DNA from: Actinoplanes sp. SE50/110
GTDB taxonomy: Bacteria > Actinomycetota > Actinomycetes > Mycobacteriales > Micromonosporaceae
Assembly: GCF_900119315.1 (NCBI RefSeq)
Contig: NZ_LT827010.1
Coordinates: 346,001-410,000, forward strand
DNA length: 64,000 nt
Direction of reading: 5' to 3'
Shown: one piece after another, positions 25,028 to 36,210 of the stretch
Layout of the letters: every line of letters begins with the position of its first letter
Numbering within the stretch: the first letter of the stretch is position 1
Notes under the pieces: generated by a model
The model's database searches: none
What the model was told of the DNA's origin: nothing
The model's input: only the letters and a program-made list of their open reading frames with translations
Translations under genes and position numbers: made by a program

Positions 25028-25597
25028 ATGGCTGAGCGGGAGAACGTGCGGGTGTCGGATGCGCGGACGCTGCGGGCGCTGGCGCATCCGGCGCGGATCG
25101 AGATCGTGGATCACCTGAACGTCTCCGGGGCGACGGTCACCGCGACCGAGATGGCCGGCCTCGTCGGACTGTCGCCCAGCGCGACCAGCTACCACCTGCG
25201 TGAACTGGCCAAGTACGGGCTGGTGGAGCAGGCGCCGAGCCAGGGCGACGGCCGGGAACGCCGGTGGCGGGCGACCGGGAAGAACCTGTGGCTGGAGGCC
25301 GAGGTGGAGCAGCCGGAAGCGCTGGCCGCCGAGCGCGCGCTGATCGACATGTATCTGAGCCGGGACCGGGAGCGCATCTACGAGTGGCTGGACCGGCAGG
25401 GCACCGAGACCACCGAGTGGCGGGAGGCCAGCGTCATCATGGGCCAGCAGCTGCTGGTCAGCGCGGCCGAGCTGGCCAAGCTGAACGAGCAGGTCAGGAC
25501 CCTGATCGAGCCGTACCGGGTGCGTGATCGGCAGGAGAACCCGACGGACGGCGCGCGCCGGGTGGCGGTGCAGTATCTGGCATTCCCGATGGACTGA
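25028..25597 (+). CDS. ArsR-type winged-helix regulator
   Basis: 189 residues from ATG 25028, preceded by GGGGG; longer in-frame starts overlap the divergent HelD promoter. The N-terminal HTH contains LRALAHPARIEIVDHL and SPSATSYHLRELAKYGLVEQ (about 13-75). The C-terminal ~110 residues are helical. It is followed 49 nt later by an MFS exporter whose start lies inside a 13-bp inverted repeat. This is a regulator/exporter layout in which the regulator plausibly controls the pair. Confidence 0.88.
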   Translation: MAERENVRVSDARTLRALAHPARIEIVDHLNVSGATVTATEMAGLVGLSPSATSYHLRELAKYGLVEQAPSQGDGRERRWRATGKNLWLEAEVEQPEALAAERALIDMYLSRDRERIYEWLDRQGTETTEWREASVIMGQQLLVSAAELAKLNEQVRTLIEPYRVRDRQENPTDGARRVAVQYLAFPMD

Positions 25598-25620
25598 CCT
25601 CGATCCGGGGTTGCGTCCGG

Positions 25621-25646
25621 CAGATGTGAAGGATTACTTTCGAAGT

Positions 25647-25662
<16 letters not shown>
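25621..25662 (+). promoter_or_regulatory. 13-bp perfect inverted repeat spanning the MFS start
   Basis: CAGATGTGAAGGA (25621-25633) and its exact complement (25650-25662) are separated by 16 nt. The left arm holds AAGGA, the best ribosome site; the ATG (25647) is in the loop and the right arm is coding. It could be an operator for the adjacent ArsR-type protein or an RNA hairpin limiting translation. Confidence 0.75.
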
Positions 25663-27867
<2,205 letters not shown>

Positions 27868-27890
27868 TTGTGTTGTCCTTCGGCGGCGGC

Positions 27891-28847
27891 TCAGTCGGTG
27901 AGGATCTCGTCGAGGGTGGCCACGTCGGCCGCGGTCAGGTCCCAGGCGGCGGCCGCGGCGTTCGCGTGCACCTGGTCGGGGGTGGTCGCGCCGGCGATCA
28001 CGCTGGTCACCGCGGGGCGGGCGGCCAGGCCGGCGATCGCCACCTCCAGCAGACTGTGGCCCCGCTCGGCGCCGAAGGCGGTGAGCGCGTCGATCCGGTT
28101 CCAGTCGGCGTGCTCCAGCCAGGGCGCGTAACGGTCCTGGGCGAGCCGGGTGCCGGCGGCCGGCTTCTCGCCCCGCCGATACTTGCCGGAGAGCAGGCCG
28201 GAGTCGAGCGGGAAGAACGGCAGCAGGCCCAGGCCGAAACGCTCACACGCCGGGACCACCTCGATCTCCACGTCCCGGTGCAGCAGGCTGTAGCGGTTCT
28301 GTGCGCTGATGAACGGGGTCAGGTCCGCGGCCCGGGCGGTCCAGTCGGCGTCCGCGATCTGCCAGCCGGAGAAGTTGGAATTGCCCAGGTATCGCACCTT
28401 GCCGGCGCGGACCAGGTCGTCGAGAGCGGACAGGGTCTCCTCGATCGGGGTGGCCGGGTCGGGCTCGTGCAGCTGGTAGAGGTCGATGTAGTCGGTTTCC
28501 AGCCGGCGCAGTGACGCCTCGACCGCGCGGACGATGTAGCGCCGGGAGCCGCGAGCGCCGAAGTCCCGCCCGTTCAGCCCCGCCATGTCCATGCCGAACT
28601 TGGTGGCCAGCACGACTTCGTCCCGGCGGCCCTTGAGGGCGGCGCCGAGCAGTTCCTCCGAGCTACCGTGCGGGGTGCCGTAGATGTCCGCCGTGTCGAA
28701 GAGCGTGATGCCGGCGTCGAAGGCCGCGTCGACGACCTCCCGGGTGCCGTCCGCGTCGAGTTTGCGGCCGAAATTGTTGCAGCCGATCCCGACAACGGAG
28801 ACGACGAGGCCGGATTCGCCGAGGCGGCGGTAGCTCATCTCAGTCAT
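27891..28847 (-). CDS. Aldo/keto reductase
   Basis: 318 residues; M1 or M4 could be the start. The AKR tetrad is visible: Asp in LFDTADIYG with Tyr following, Lys in LATKFG and His in LYQLHEPD. The C-terminal NADPH-binding part includes VTSVIAGATTPDQV. It resembles bacterial YajO/PdxI-type oxidoreductases. No operon partner. A palindrome lies about 70 bp upstream of its start. Confidence 0.92.
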   Translation of the reverse strand: MTEMSYRRLGESGLVVSVVGIGCNNFGRKLDADGTREVVDAAFDAGITLFDTADIYGTPHGSSEELLGAALKGRRDEVVLATKFGMDMAGLNGRDFGARGSRRYIVRAVEASLRRLETDYIDLYQLHEPDPATPIEETLSALDDLVRAGKVRYLGNSNFSGWQIADADWTARAADLTPFISAQNRYSLLHRDVEIEVVPACERFGLGLLPFFPLDSGLLSGKYRRGEKPAAGTRLAQDRYAPWLEHADWNRIDALTAFGAERGHSLLEVAIAGLAARPAVTSVIAGATTPDQVHANAAAAAWDLTAADVATLDEILTD

Positions 28848-28911
28848 GATCCGACCCTAGCCCGCGGCGTGGTGACGTCCCAGGAAGACCCATATATCGG
28901 TCATTGTCTAT

Positions 28912-28926
28912 TGACACGGGTTGTCA
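28912..28926. promoter_or_regulatory. TGACA-N5-TGTCA palindrome upstream of the aldo/keto reductase
   Basis: A perfect 5-bp half-site pair with a 5-nt spacer in an AT-rich island, 65-80 bp before the reductase start. It may be a regulator site; no cognate regulator is adjacent. Confidence 0.35.
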
Positions 28927-29107
28927 CGCCTCGCATGCTTATGGGCACTGTCCGACAGGCAATCGGGTAGTCTCCGAGCCGCCGCGTCCATCGTGGACTC
29001 GCCCACGATCGGTCCACGCTGGACGCGGCCCTCGAAGCCCCGACCGCGGCCGGTTCACACCGGACGCCGCCCGGCAATGCCGCGTCCGCGGACGCTACCG
29101 GTCCGCT

Positions 29108-29188
29108 CCTTCCGCGGCCGGAGGCGGTGAGGCCCCTTCCGCGGCCGGAGGCGGCGAGGCCCCTTCCGCGGCCGGAGACGGCCGAGGA
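29108..29188. repeat. Three 27-bp tandem repeats
   Basis: CCTTCCGCGGCCGG begins at 29108, 29135 and 29162. The units are almost identical and end 4 nt before the SWIM-protein stop on the other strand. Confidence 0.85.
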
Positions 29189-29191
29189 TGG

Positions 29192-30028
29192 CTAATCCTC
29201 CTCCTCATGCGGCGTGCCCAACTCGCGGTAGAGCGGGCGCAGCAGGTCGATCAGCGGAATGTGTCGGACCCGGATCGGCGGCGGATCGAGGGCGCGAAGC
29301 AGCAGCTCCGGCGGGGCGCCACCGCGGGCCGGCCGCTCCCGGAGCCGGCCCAGGCTGATCCCGGGGGAGTAGAAGTCGGCGAGCCGGTCGTCCAGCGGGG
29401 TTTCGGTGACCTGCAGCGGGTCGATCGCCTCACCCGGGTCGGCGGTGCCGCGCAGTGCGTCGAGCAGCGGCTCCCGGGCCCGCCCGCGCCAGGCCAGGAC
29501 CAGGAACGGATCGTCGTCGAAGGCCTCGGCCAGCACGTACAGCGCGGCCGAGCCGTGCTTGCACGGAACGCCCCAGTCGGGGCAGGAGCAGTCGATGTCC
29601 AACGACTCCGGGAAGAGCGGGAAACCCAGGTCGGTGAAGAGCTCGACGATCTCCCGCGGCATCTCGCCGGCCAGCAGCGCGGCACGGTACAGCGCCTGCG
29701 CGCCGAGCGCCTCGGTGATCTCCGCCCACTGGGCGTCGTCGAACGCGCTGATCCGGATCGTCACCTGGTAGGGCGTGGGCCGGGATCCCTGCACCCGCGC
29801 GACCAGCTGTCCCGGCTGCAGCGCGAAGTCGATCACCTGCCCCTTGCGTGCGTACGCCCGACCGCGGGCGAGCCGACCCGGATCGCAGATCCCCTCCAGC
29901 ACGTCGACGAACCGCCGCGACCACCACTGCTCGCCGATCGCGCCGCGTTTCGACCGGACCGCGAGCCCGCCGTCGACCTCGATCGGCCGCGCCGCCTCGT
30001 AGAACTTGCCGGATCTGTCGAACGGCAC
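29192..30028 (-). CDS. SWIM zinc-finger protein, partner of SNF2 helicase
   Basis: 278 residues from GTG 30028. The SWIM zinc site is C147-S-C149-x6-C156-K-H158. The N-terminal part has FYEAARPIEVDGGL, and GRAYARKGQV lies near residue 55, as in COG4279-type proteins. It lies 65 nt downstream of a SNF2-family helicase gene on the same strand, the conserved arrangement of this pair in actinobacteria and bacilli. SWIM domains bind DNA or protein; the joint function is not established. Confidence 0.88.
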   Translation of the reverse strand: MPFDRSGKFYEAARPIEVDGGLAVRSKRGAIGEQWWSRRFVDVLEGICDPGRLARGRAYARKGQVIDFALQPGQLVARVQGSRPTPYQVTIRISAFDDAQWAEITEALGAQALYRAALLAGEMPREIVELFTDLGFPLFPESLDIDCSCPDWGVPCKHGSAALYVLAEAFDDDPFLVLAWRGRAREPLLDALRGTADPGEAIDPLQVTETPLDDRLADFYSPGISLGRLRERPARGGAPPELLLRALDPPPIRVRHIPLIDLLRPLYRELGTPHEEED

Positions 30029-30093
30029 GTCAGCCCACCGCCTCTCGGTCGAACCCCGGCCGATCGCACCCGGTCGCGTCCACCCGCCGCACC

Positions 30094-33000
30094 TCAGCCC
30101 ACCACCCCGGGGTCGAGGGCGAACAGCTCGCGCAACTGGTCGGTGCTCAGGTCGGTGATCCACTCCTCGCCGGTGCCCACGACCGCCGAGGCCAGCGCCT
30201 TCTTCCGCTCGATCATCGCGTCGATCTTCTCCTCCAGGGTGCCGGTGCAGATGAACTTGCGCACCTGCACGTCGCGCGACTGTCCGATGCGGAACGCCCG
30301 GTCGGTGGCCTGATCCTCGACGGCCGGGTTCCACCACCGGTCGAAGTGGACGACGTGGTTGGCGGCGGTCAGGTTGAGACCGGTGCCGGCCGCCTTGAGC
30401 GAGAGCAGGAAGAGCATCGGCTCCGGCGACGTCTGGAACCGCTCGACCAGCTCGTCCCGGCGGGACTTGCTGAGCCCGCCGTGCAGCCACAGCACCGGGC
30501 GGTCCAGGTGCGCCGCCAGGTAGGGCTGCAGCAGCGAGCCCCACTCCGCATACTGCGTGAAGACCAGGGCCTTGTCGCCGTCCTCGACGATCTCCTCGGC
30601 CAGCTCCTCCAGTCGGGCCAGCTTGCCGGACCGGTCGGGCAACCGGGAGCCGTCCTTGAGCAGGTGCGCCGGATGGTTGCAGACCTGCTTGAGCTTCATC
30701 ATCGCGGCCAGCACGTTGCCCCGCCGCTGGATGCCCTCGCTGCCCTCGATCTCGGACATCATGTCCTCGACCACGGCCTGGTAGAGGGTGGCCTGCTCGG
30801 CGGTGAGCGAGCACCAGACCTTCATCTCGTTCTTCTCCGGGAGGTCGGAGATGATCGTCTTGTCGGTTTTGAGGCGGCGCAGCACGAACGGCCCGGTGGC
30901 CCGTTTCAGTGCGGCGGTCGCGTCCTCGCTCTGGTTGATTTCGATCGGCTCCTGGAACCGGCGGCGGAACCGTTTCGCCGGACCGAGCAGCCCCGGATTG
31001 CAGAAGTCCATGATGGACCAGAGCTCGGCCAGGTGGTTTTCCACCGGGGTGCCGGTCAGGGCGAGCCGCGTGCGCGCCGGGATGGCGCGGACCGCCTGCG
31101 ACTGGCGGGTGCCGTGGTTTTTGATCGCCTGAGCCTCGTCGCAGGCCACCCGGCTCCACTCGACCTCGCGGAGCGCCTCCAGGTCGCGCGCCGCGGTGCC
31201 GTAGGTGGTGAGCACCAGGTCGGCCGCGTCCACCGCGGCCCGGAAGTCCTCGCCGCGCTGCCGGGTGGCGCCGTGGTGCACGTAGACGCGCAGGCTCGGG
31301 GCGAACCGAGCGGCCTCCTTGCGCCAGTTGGTGATCAGCGACATGGGGCAGATCAGCAACGTCCTCTCTGCCGGGCGCGTCTCGTCCGCCTGGCCGGTGA
31401 GCAGCAGCGACAGTGTCTGCGCGGTCTTGCCCAGGCCCATGTCGTCGGCGAGGATCCCGCCCAGCCCGAGCCGGCTCAGGAAGTGCAGCCAGGAGAGGCC
31501 ACGCTCCTGATACGGTCGGAGCGCGCCCTGGAAACCCGGCGGGGTCGGCATCGGGTCGAGCCGCTCCGAGGCCTGGCCGGACAGCAGGTCGCCGAGCGTG
31601 CCGTCGGCGTCGACCTCGACGAGCGGCAGATCCTCCTCGCCGCCCTCAACCACCTGCTGCAGGATCTCGGCGGCGGTCAGCTCGCCCTCGCGTCGCCGGC
31701 CGACCGCCTTGAGCGCCGCCTTGAGCTGCCGGTCGTCCAGCTCCACCCACTGTCCGCGGACCCGGACCAGGGGCACCTTGAGCCGGGCCAGCTCGGCCAG
31801 CTCCGCGGCGCTCACCACGCCGTCCCCGATCACCAGGTCGAGCCGGAAGGCGACGATCTCGCTGAGCCCGAAGCCGGAGTCGGCCACCGCCCGGGAGGTA
31901 CCGGCTCTGGATTTCGACCGGGTGGTCAGCTTGAGGCCGACACCCTTGCGGCCGGCCCAGGACGGCAGCTGCACCCCGAAGCCGGCGGCCTGCAGCAGCG
32001 GCGCGGCCTGGCGGAGGAAGTCATATGCCTCGGCGGTGTCGAGCGTCATGGCGGCCGGCTGCTGGGTGCGCAGCGCCTCGTGCAGCGCCGGGAACAACCG
32101 GACCGCCCGACCCAGCCCGGCCAGCAGTGTCTCATCCGGCCGGCGAGGCAGCCCGGGAAACCGCTCGCCGGCCCAGACCGCCTCGGCGGGCAGGTAGAGC
32201 GCGGAGTCCTCGGCGGACTGCAGGGCGAATTCCAGCTCCCAGTCGTCCTCGCCCGGCTCGGGCTCGATCAGTCGGAAACTGACCCGGACCGGCTCATTCG
32301 CCGCCTGGGCCGCGCGCATCCAGTCGTCCAGCGCCCGGCGCAGCTCACGCAGCTCGGCCGCGGCCGCACCGGGGAGTGTGGGGTCGGGCGCGGTGAGCGC
32401 GGTCACCCACCGGTCGGCCAGCGGAGCCCGGAGCCCGGCCCGGTGGCCGCCCAGGATCTTTTCCGGCAGGACGGACCGCGCGGCGGCGTCGAGCATCGTC
32501 TCCAGCGCGTCCCGCAGCGTCCGCCCGGCCTGCTGGCCGGCCGGCGTCACGGCCTGACCGGCCGGCGTCACGGCGCGGGCCACCGGCGGCATCCCGGCGG
32601 CGAAGTCACGGTACGTCGCGAGGTCGGCACCGGTGATCACGGAGCGCCACCGGGCGGCCGGCACGCCCTCCTCCAGGACGAGCTGCGGGAGCATCCGGCC
32701 GTGCCGGGCCAGGTCGCAGGCCCAGCCGGCGAGGAGGCCGAGATAGCGCAGGGAGGGGCCGGGAACCCACGGCGCGGCCGGGTCCGGCTCGGCGATCGTG
32801 GCCAGCACGGCCAGGGCGGCCTCACCGGGCACGGCGAGCACCGGCACGGTCCACCCGGCCAGCCGGACACCCCGCGGCGAGGTCGTCTCCACCCCGGTGT
32901 CCGGCGAGGGCAGCGGACCGCGGGCCGTGCCGGGCAGCTGGATCGTGGCGATCCCGGCGGTGGGCTCGGACGGCAGGTCGCCCAGGGCCGTGGTCAGGAC

Positions 33001-33144
33001 GGTGGCCGTGGCGGCGAACGGGTGGGGCCGCACCTTGGCACGGGACGCTGAGGAGGACTCCGTACGGGACGGCTCCTCAGCCCAGAGCAGCAACCGACCG
33101 GGCCGCCCGGACCCGGGCGCCCAGCCGCCGTGAACGACGAGCAC
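30094..33144 (-). CDS. SNF2-family DEAD/DEAH helicase
   Basis: 1016 residues. The N-terminal ~450 residues correspond to the SNF2-associated region of bacterial members and contain a short internal duplication (AVTPAGQ twice). Walker A ILADDMGLGKTAQT lies near 562-575, DEAQ near 668, TGTPVENHLAEL follows, and motif VI FRIGQSRDVQVRKF lies in the C-terminal RecA domain. It is an ATP-driven DNA translocase without a nuclease domain. Its operon partner is the SWIM protein. The pair is widespread, so a housekeeping or defence role remains open. Confidence 0.92.
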   Translation of the reverse strand: MLVVHGGWAPGSGRPGRLLLWAEEPSRTESSSASRAKVRPHPFAATATVLTTALGDLPSEPTAGIATIQLPGTARGPLPSPDTGVETTSPRGVRLAGWTVPVLAVPGEAALAVLATIAEPDPAAPWVPGPSLRYLGLLAGWACDLARHGRMLPQLVLEEGVPAARWRSVITGADLATYRDFAAGMPPVARAVTPAGQAVTPAGQQAGRTLRDALETMLDAAARSVLPEKILGGHRAGLRAPLADRWVTALTAPDPTLPGAAAAELRELRRALDDWMRAAQAANEPVRVSFRLIEPEPGEDDWELEFALQSAEDSALYLPAEAVWAGERFPGLPRRPDETLLAGLGRAVRLFPALHEALRTQQPAAMTLDTAEAYDFLRQAAPLLQAAGFGVQLPSWAGRKGVGLKLTTRSKSRAGTSRAVADSGFGLSEIVAFRLDLVIGDGVVSAAELAELARLKVPLVRVRGQWVELDDRQLKAALKAVGRRREGELTAAEILQQVVEGGEEDLPLVEVDADGTLGDLLSGQASERLDPMPTPPGFQGALRPYQERGLSWLHFLSRLGLGGILADDMGLGKTAQTLSLLLTGQADETRPAERTLLICPMSLITNWRKEAARFAPSLRVYVHHGATRQRGEDFRAAVDAADLVLTTYGTAARDLEALREVEWSRVACDEAQAIKNHGTRQSQAVRAIPARTRLALTGTPVENHLAELWSIMDFCNPGLLGPAKRFRRRFQEPIEINQSEDATAALKRATGPFVLRRLKTDKTIISDLPEKNEMKVWCSLTAEQATLYQAVVEDMMSEIEGSEGIQRRGNVLAAMMKLKQVCNHPAHLLKDGSRLPDRSGKLARLEELAEEIVEDGDKALVFTQYAEWGSLLQPYLAAHLDRPVLWLHGGLSKSRRDELVERFQTSPEPMLFLLSLKAAGTGLNLTAANHVVHFDRWWNPAVEDQATDRAFRIGQSRDVQVRKFICTGTLEEKIDAMIERKKALASAVVGTGEEWITDLSTDQLRELFALDPGVVG

Positions 33145-33171
33145 ATCAACCCCCTGAGCAGTCCGTCGAGA

Positions 33172-33564
33172 TTATCGGCCGGACCCGGGATCGGCCCACT
33201 CCACCAGCTCGTAAACGACCCCGTTCGGGTCGCTGACCAACAGCAGCCGCTCGCCCCACGGCTCCTCCCGGATCGGCAGGAAAGGCTCCACCCCCTCAGC
33301 GCGCAACCTGTCCTGCTCGGCGTCCAGGTCGTCGACCACGAACGCGACGATCGTGCCGGCCGTGTGCACATCGCGCAGGGTGGGCGGCAGCACCTCCAGG
33401 CCGCGGCGCATGAAGATCAGGTCGGGCCCGGTGTGGTCGCGCCCGAGGGAGGCGAATCCGTCGGCGGCCATCCGTTCGGTGTAGCCGAAGTGATCCGCGA
33501 GAAACTTGGTCGAGGTGGGGACATCGTCGACGGTGAGCGCAATGGCGGTGGACCTGACTCGCAT
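33172..33564 (-). CDS. Single-domain VOC protein
   Basis: 130 residues from ATG 33564, with GGGGAGG at the right distance; the open frame extends to 33831 through the promoter and is not coding there. It is a single glyoxalase-fold unit with AIALTVDDVPTSTKFLADHF and the terminal DPNGVVYELVEW. It is divergent from a TetR gene, with a palindromic operator between them, so it is the probable TetR target. Substrate unknown. Confidence 0.88.
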   Translation of the reverse strand: MRVRSTAIALTVDDVPTSTKFLADHFGYTERMAADGFASLGRDHTGPDLIFMRRGLEVLPPTLRDVHTAGTIVAFVVDDLDAEQDRLRAEGVEPFLPIREEPWGERLLLVSDPNGVVYELVEWADPGSGR

Positions 33565-33588
33565 GGCTGCCTCCCCAGGGCGTTTAGC

Positions 33589-33615
33589 TGTACGCCGTAC
33601 ACAATACGCCGTACA
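33589..33615. promoter_or_regulatory. Paired TGTACGCCGTACA-type operators between VOC and tetR
   Basis: A perfect palindrome TGTAC-GCC-GTACA (33589-33601) is followed 14 bp on, centre to centre, by a near copy (ATACGCCGTACA, 33604-33615). They lie between divergent starts at 33564 and 33635, where a TetR dimer pair would repress both genes. Confidence 0.75.
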
Positions 33616-33634
33616 AGAATGGAGTGCCACCCCG

Positions 33635-34396
33635 ATGGCTGAAGCGCGCCGCACCATGGACCTGCTCTGGTTTCCGGAGGCGGTCGAGCGCAAGCGAGGC
33701 CGCCGCCCCGGGCTGAGCGTGGCCCGGGTGGTCGAGACCGGCATCGCGCTGGCCGACGCCGAGGGCCTGGAGGGCGTGTCGATGCGCCGCGTCGCCACCG
33801 AGCTGGGTGTGGTGCCGATGACGCTGTACACCTACGTCCCGGACAAGGCGACCCTGCTGGAGCTGATGCTGGACCGGGTCTATCTCGCGATGCCCCGCGC
33901 CGAGCTGCCCGGCCGGTCGTGGCGCGACCGGGCGGCCGCGATCGCCGAGGAGAACCGGGCGCTGGTCGCCGCGCATCCCTGGGTGGCCGCGATGCCGGCC
34001 AGCCGGCCGCCGCTGGGCCCCGGCCTGATGGCCAAGTACGAGCATGAGCTGCGCGCCTTCGACGGCTGTGGGCTGGACGACGTGACGGTCGACTCGGCGC
34101 TCACCTTCCTGCTGGGCTTCGTGCAGGCCGCGGCGAGGGCCGCCGCCGAGGTGCGGGCCACCGCCGAGCGCGCCCACCAGACCGACTGGGAGTGGTGGCA
34201 GGAGCGCGGGCCGGCCCTGCAGGTGGTCCTCGACGAGCACACCTACCCCACCGCGGCCCGGGTGGGCGCCGCGGCCGGCGCGGCTCTGGGCGCGGCCTAC
34301 GACCCGGATCACGCGTACGAGTTCGGTCTGCGCCGGGTCCTCGACGGCCTGGCCGCGCTGATCGACGGCGAGCCCGCCGGTGACCCGGGCCGCTGA
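33635..34396 (+). CDS. TetR-family transcriptional regulator
   Basis: 253 residues from ATG 33635. The N-terminal HTH (about 18-75) has LSVARVVETGIALADAEG, then SMRRVATELGVVPMTLYTYV. The C-terminal domain resembles the tetracycline-repressor class C-domain. It probably represses itself and the divergent VOC gene through the palindromes upstream. mqnC starts 33 nt downstream. Confidence 0.92.
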   Translation: MAEARRTMDLLWFPEAVERKRGRRPGLSVARVVETGIALADAEGLEGVSMRRVATELGVVPMTLYTYVPDKATLLELMLDRVYLAMPRAELPGRSWRDRAAAIAEENRALVAAHPWVAAMPASRPPLGPGLMAKYEHELRAFDGCGLDDVTVDSALTFLLGFVQAAARAAAEVRATAERAHQTDWEWWQERGPALQVVLDEHTYPTAARVGAAAGAALGAAYDPDHAYEFGLRRVLDGLAALIDGEPAGDPGR

Positions 34397-34429
34397 CGAT
34401 TGTCGGAGGGGGGACGTACGCTTCCTCTC

Positions 34430-35671
34430 GTGACGGCGAATCGGGAGATCGACAGCATCCTGCAGCGCGGCGCCGACGGTGGGCGGATCAGCCCCGAGGA
34501 GGCCCTGCTGCTCTACACGGAGGCCCCGTTCCACGCGCTGGGCGAGGCGGCCGACACGGTCCGCCGCCGGCGCTACCCGGACGGCATCGTCACGTACCTG
34601 ATCGATCGCAACATCAACTACACCAACGTCTGTGTCACGGCGTGCAAGTTCTGCGCGTTCTTCCGGGCGCCCAAGCACAAAGAGGGCTGGTCGCACCCGA
34701 CCGAGGAGATCCTGCGCCGGTGCGGTGAGGCGGTGGAGCTCGGCGCCACCCAGGTGATGCTGCAGGGCGGCCACCACCCGGACTACGGCGTGGAGTACTA
34801 CGAGGAGCTGTTCTCCTCGGTCAAGCAGGCGTTCCCGCAGCTGGCGATCCACTCGATCGGCCCGAGTGAGATCCTGCACATGGCCAAGGTCTCGCAGGTC
34901 TCGATCGAGGACGCGATCGTCCGGATCAAGGCGGCCGGGCTGGACTCGATCGCCGGCGCCGGCGCCGAGATGCTGCCCGACCGGCCGCGCCAGGCGATCG
35001 CCCCGCTGAAGGAGAGCGGAGCGCGCTGGCTCGAGGTGATGGCGGTGGCGCACCGTAACGGGCTGTCCTCCACCGCGACCATGATGATGGGCACCGGCGA
35101 GACCAACGCCGAGCGGATCGAGCACATCCGGATGATCCGCGACGTGCAGGATCTGGCCGTGGCCAACGGGTACCGGGACGTGCCGGTCGAGGAGTCGCAC
35201 GACGTCGGTGGCTTCCGGGCCTTCATCCCGTGGACCTACCAGCCGGAGAACAACCATCTCAAGGGCCGCACCCAGGCCACCACGATGGAATACCTGCGGT
35301 TCATCGCGGTCTCCCGGCTGTTCTTCGACAACGTGGCGCACCTGCAGGCCTCCTGGCTGACCACCGGCAAGGACATCGGCCAGCTGTCGCTACACATGGG
35401 CGTCGACGACCTGGGCTCGATCATGCTGGAGGAGAACGTGATCTCCTCGGCCGGCGCCCGGCATCGGTCGAACCTGCAGGAGCTGATCTCGATGATCCGC
35501 ACCGCCGACCGCATTCCGGCCTGGCGCGACACGTGGTATCGGCACCTCGCGGTCCACCACACGGCGGCCGAGGATCCGACCGACGACCGGGTGGTGTCGC
35601 ACTTCTCGTCGATCGCGATGCCGGGCGGGGGCGCCGGGCGCACCCCGTTGCCGCTTGTCGAGGTCAACTAG
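34430..35671 (+). CDS. mqnC: Cyclic dehypoxanthinyl futalosine synthase MqnC
   Basis: 413 residues from GTG 34430; a 10-residue longer start lacks support. The radical SAM motif is C68-x3-C72-x2-C75 (CVTACKFC) after RNINYTN. MqnC hallmarks include MLQGGHHPDYGVEYYE and GAGAEMLPDRPR. It cyclises dehypoxanthine futalosine to the bicyclic naphthoate precursor. It follows tetR by 33 nt, so its expression may be linked to the TetR transcript or to a promoter inside tetR. Confidence 0.96.
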   Translation: MTANREIDSILQRGADGGRISPEEALLLYTEAPFHALGEAADTVRRRRYPDGIVTYLIDRNINYTNVCVTACKFCAFFRAPKHKEGWSHPTEEILRRCGEAVELGATQVMLQGGHHPDYGVEYYEELFSSVKQAFPQLAIHSIGPSEILHMAKVSQVSIEDAIVRIKAAGLDSIAGAGAEMLPDRPRQAIAPLKESGARWLEVMAVAHRNGLSSTATMMMGTGETNAERIEHIRMIRDVQDLAVANGYRDVPVEESHDVGGFRAFIPWTYQPENNHLKGRTQATTMEYLRFIAVSRLFFDNVAHLQASWLTTGKDIGQLSLHMGVDDLGSIMLEENVISSAGARHRSNLQELISMIRTADRIPAWRDTWYRHLAVHHTAAEDPTDDRVVSHFSSIAMPGGGAGRTPLPLVEVN

Positions 35672-35984
35672 CCCGCCGACCGCTACCGGATCGTTATCGG
35701 GAAACACCGTCCGGCCTGCGGAAAGATCTTGTCCGACGAGCGCGGACCGGCCCCTTCGGTGGGTCGCGCCTGACCGTTCGGCCAGGGTGGGGGTCGTCGG
35801 ACCGGTGAGGGCTGGATTGCTCCTTCGTAACGAGCCCGCCTGTTGGCTGTACCGCGCCGTTCCCGCTGGTTACGTTGCCTGCGTAAGGCATTGGCAAAAC
35901 CTCATGCGTCGCCAGGCGGAAAGCGTCGGTGACGAGCAGTCGGACCCGACCGATGGCGGTCGTATATATAACGCACAAGGTGCG

Positions 35985-36018
35985 GGCGGGATGGGAAACC
36001 ATCCCGCCTGTTCTGTTT
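35985..36018 (+). terminator. Strong intrinsic terminator with GAAA loop
   Basis: A 10-bp perfect stem GGCGGGATGG / CCATCCCGCC closed by GAAA (35985-36008), then TGTTCTGTTT. A small CGCAC-AAG-GTGCG hairpin (35972-35984) abuts it. It lies 313 nt after mqnC, so it ends either a long mqnC 3' UTR or a separate small RNA. Confidence 0.85.
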
Positions 36019-36210
36019 CCGGCCCGCGGCGGGTCCGGGCGGCCGGCTGAGCGCGGCGCGGTCAGCCGGTCCCGACCGTCAAAGCCGACTCGGGCGTACG
36101 CGATGAGCCGCCAAGCCGTGGCAGAAGCGGTGGGCCTGCATGCTCGCGATCATGGCGAGAGCCCCCAGGTCGCGGCGAGGGCGGTGAGCGCGTCCGCCCG
36201 GGATCACGGC

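Larger units (their letters stand above)
28848..29191. other. Gene-free stretch with palindrome and 27-bp repeats
   Basis: The first ~130 nt are AT-richer and contain TGACA-N5-TGTCA (28912-28926) and TATAT segments suited to the minus-strand aldo/keto reductase promoter. The rest is GC-rich low-complexity sequence ending in three 27-bp repeats. No convincing gene. Confidence 0.6.

Noticed and set aside
28904-30313. 469-codon plus-strand open frame through the 27-bp repeats
   Set aside because: It is mostly antisense to the SWIM gene; the repeats keep the frame open.
29848-33051. 1067-codon plus-strand open frame
   Set aside because: Antisense to the SNF2 helicase gene. Long open frames on the opposite strand are expected at this GC content.
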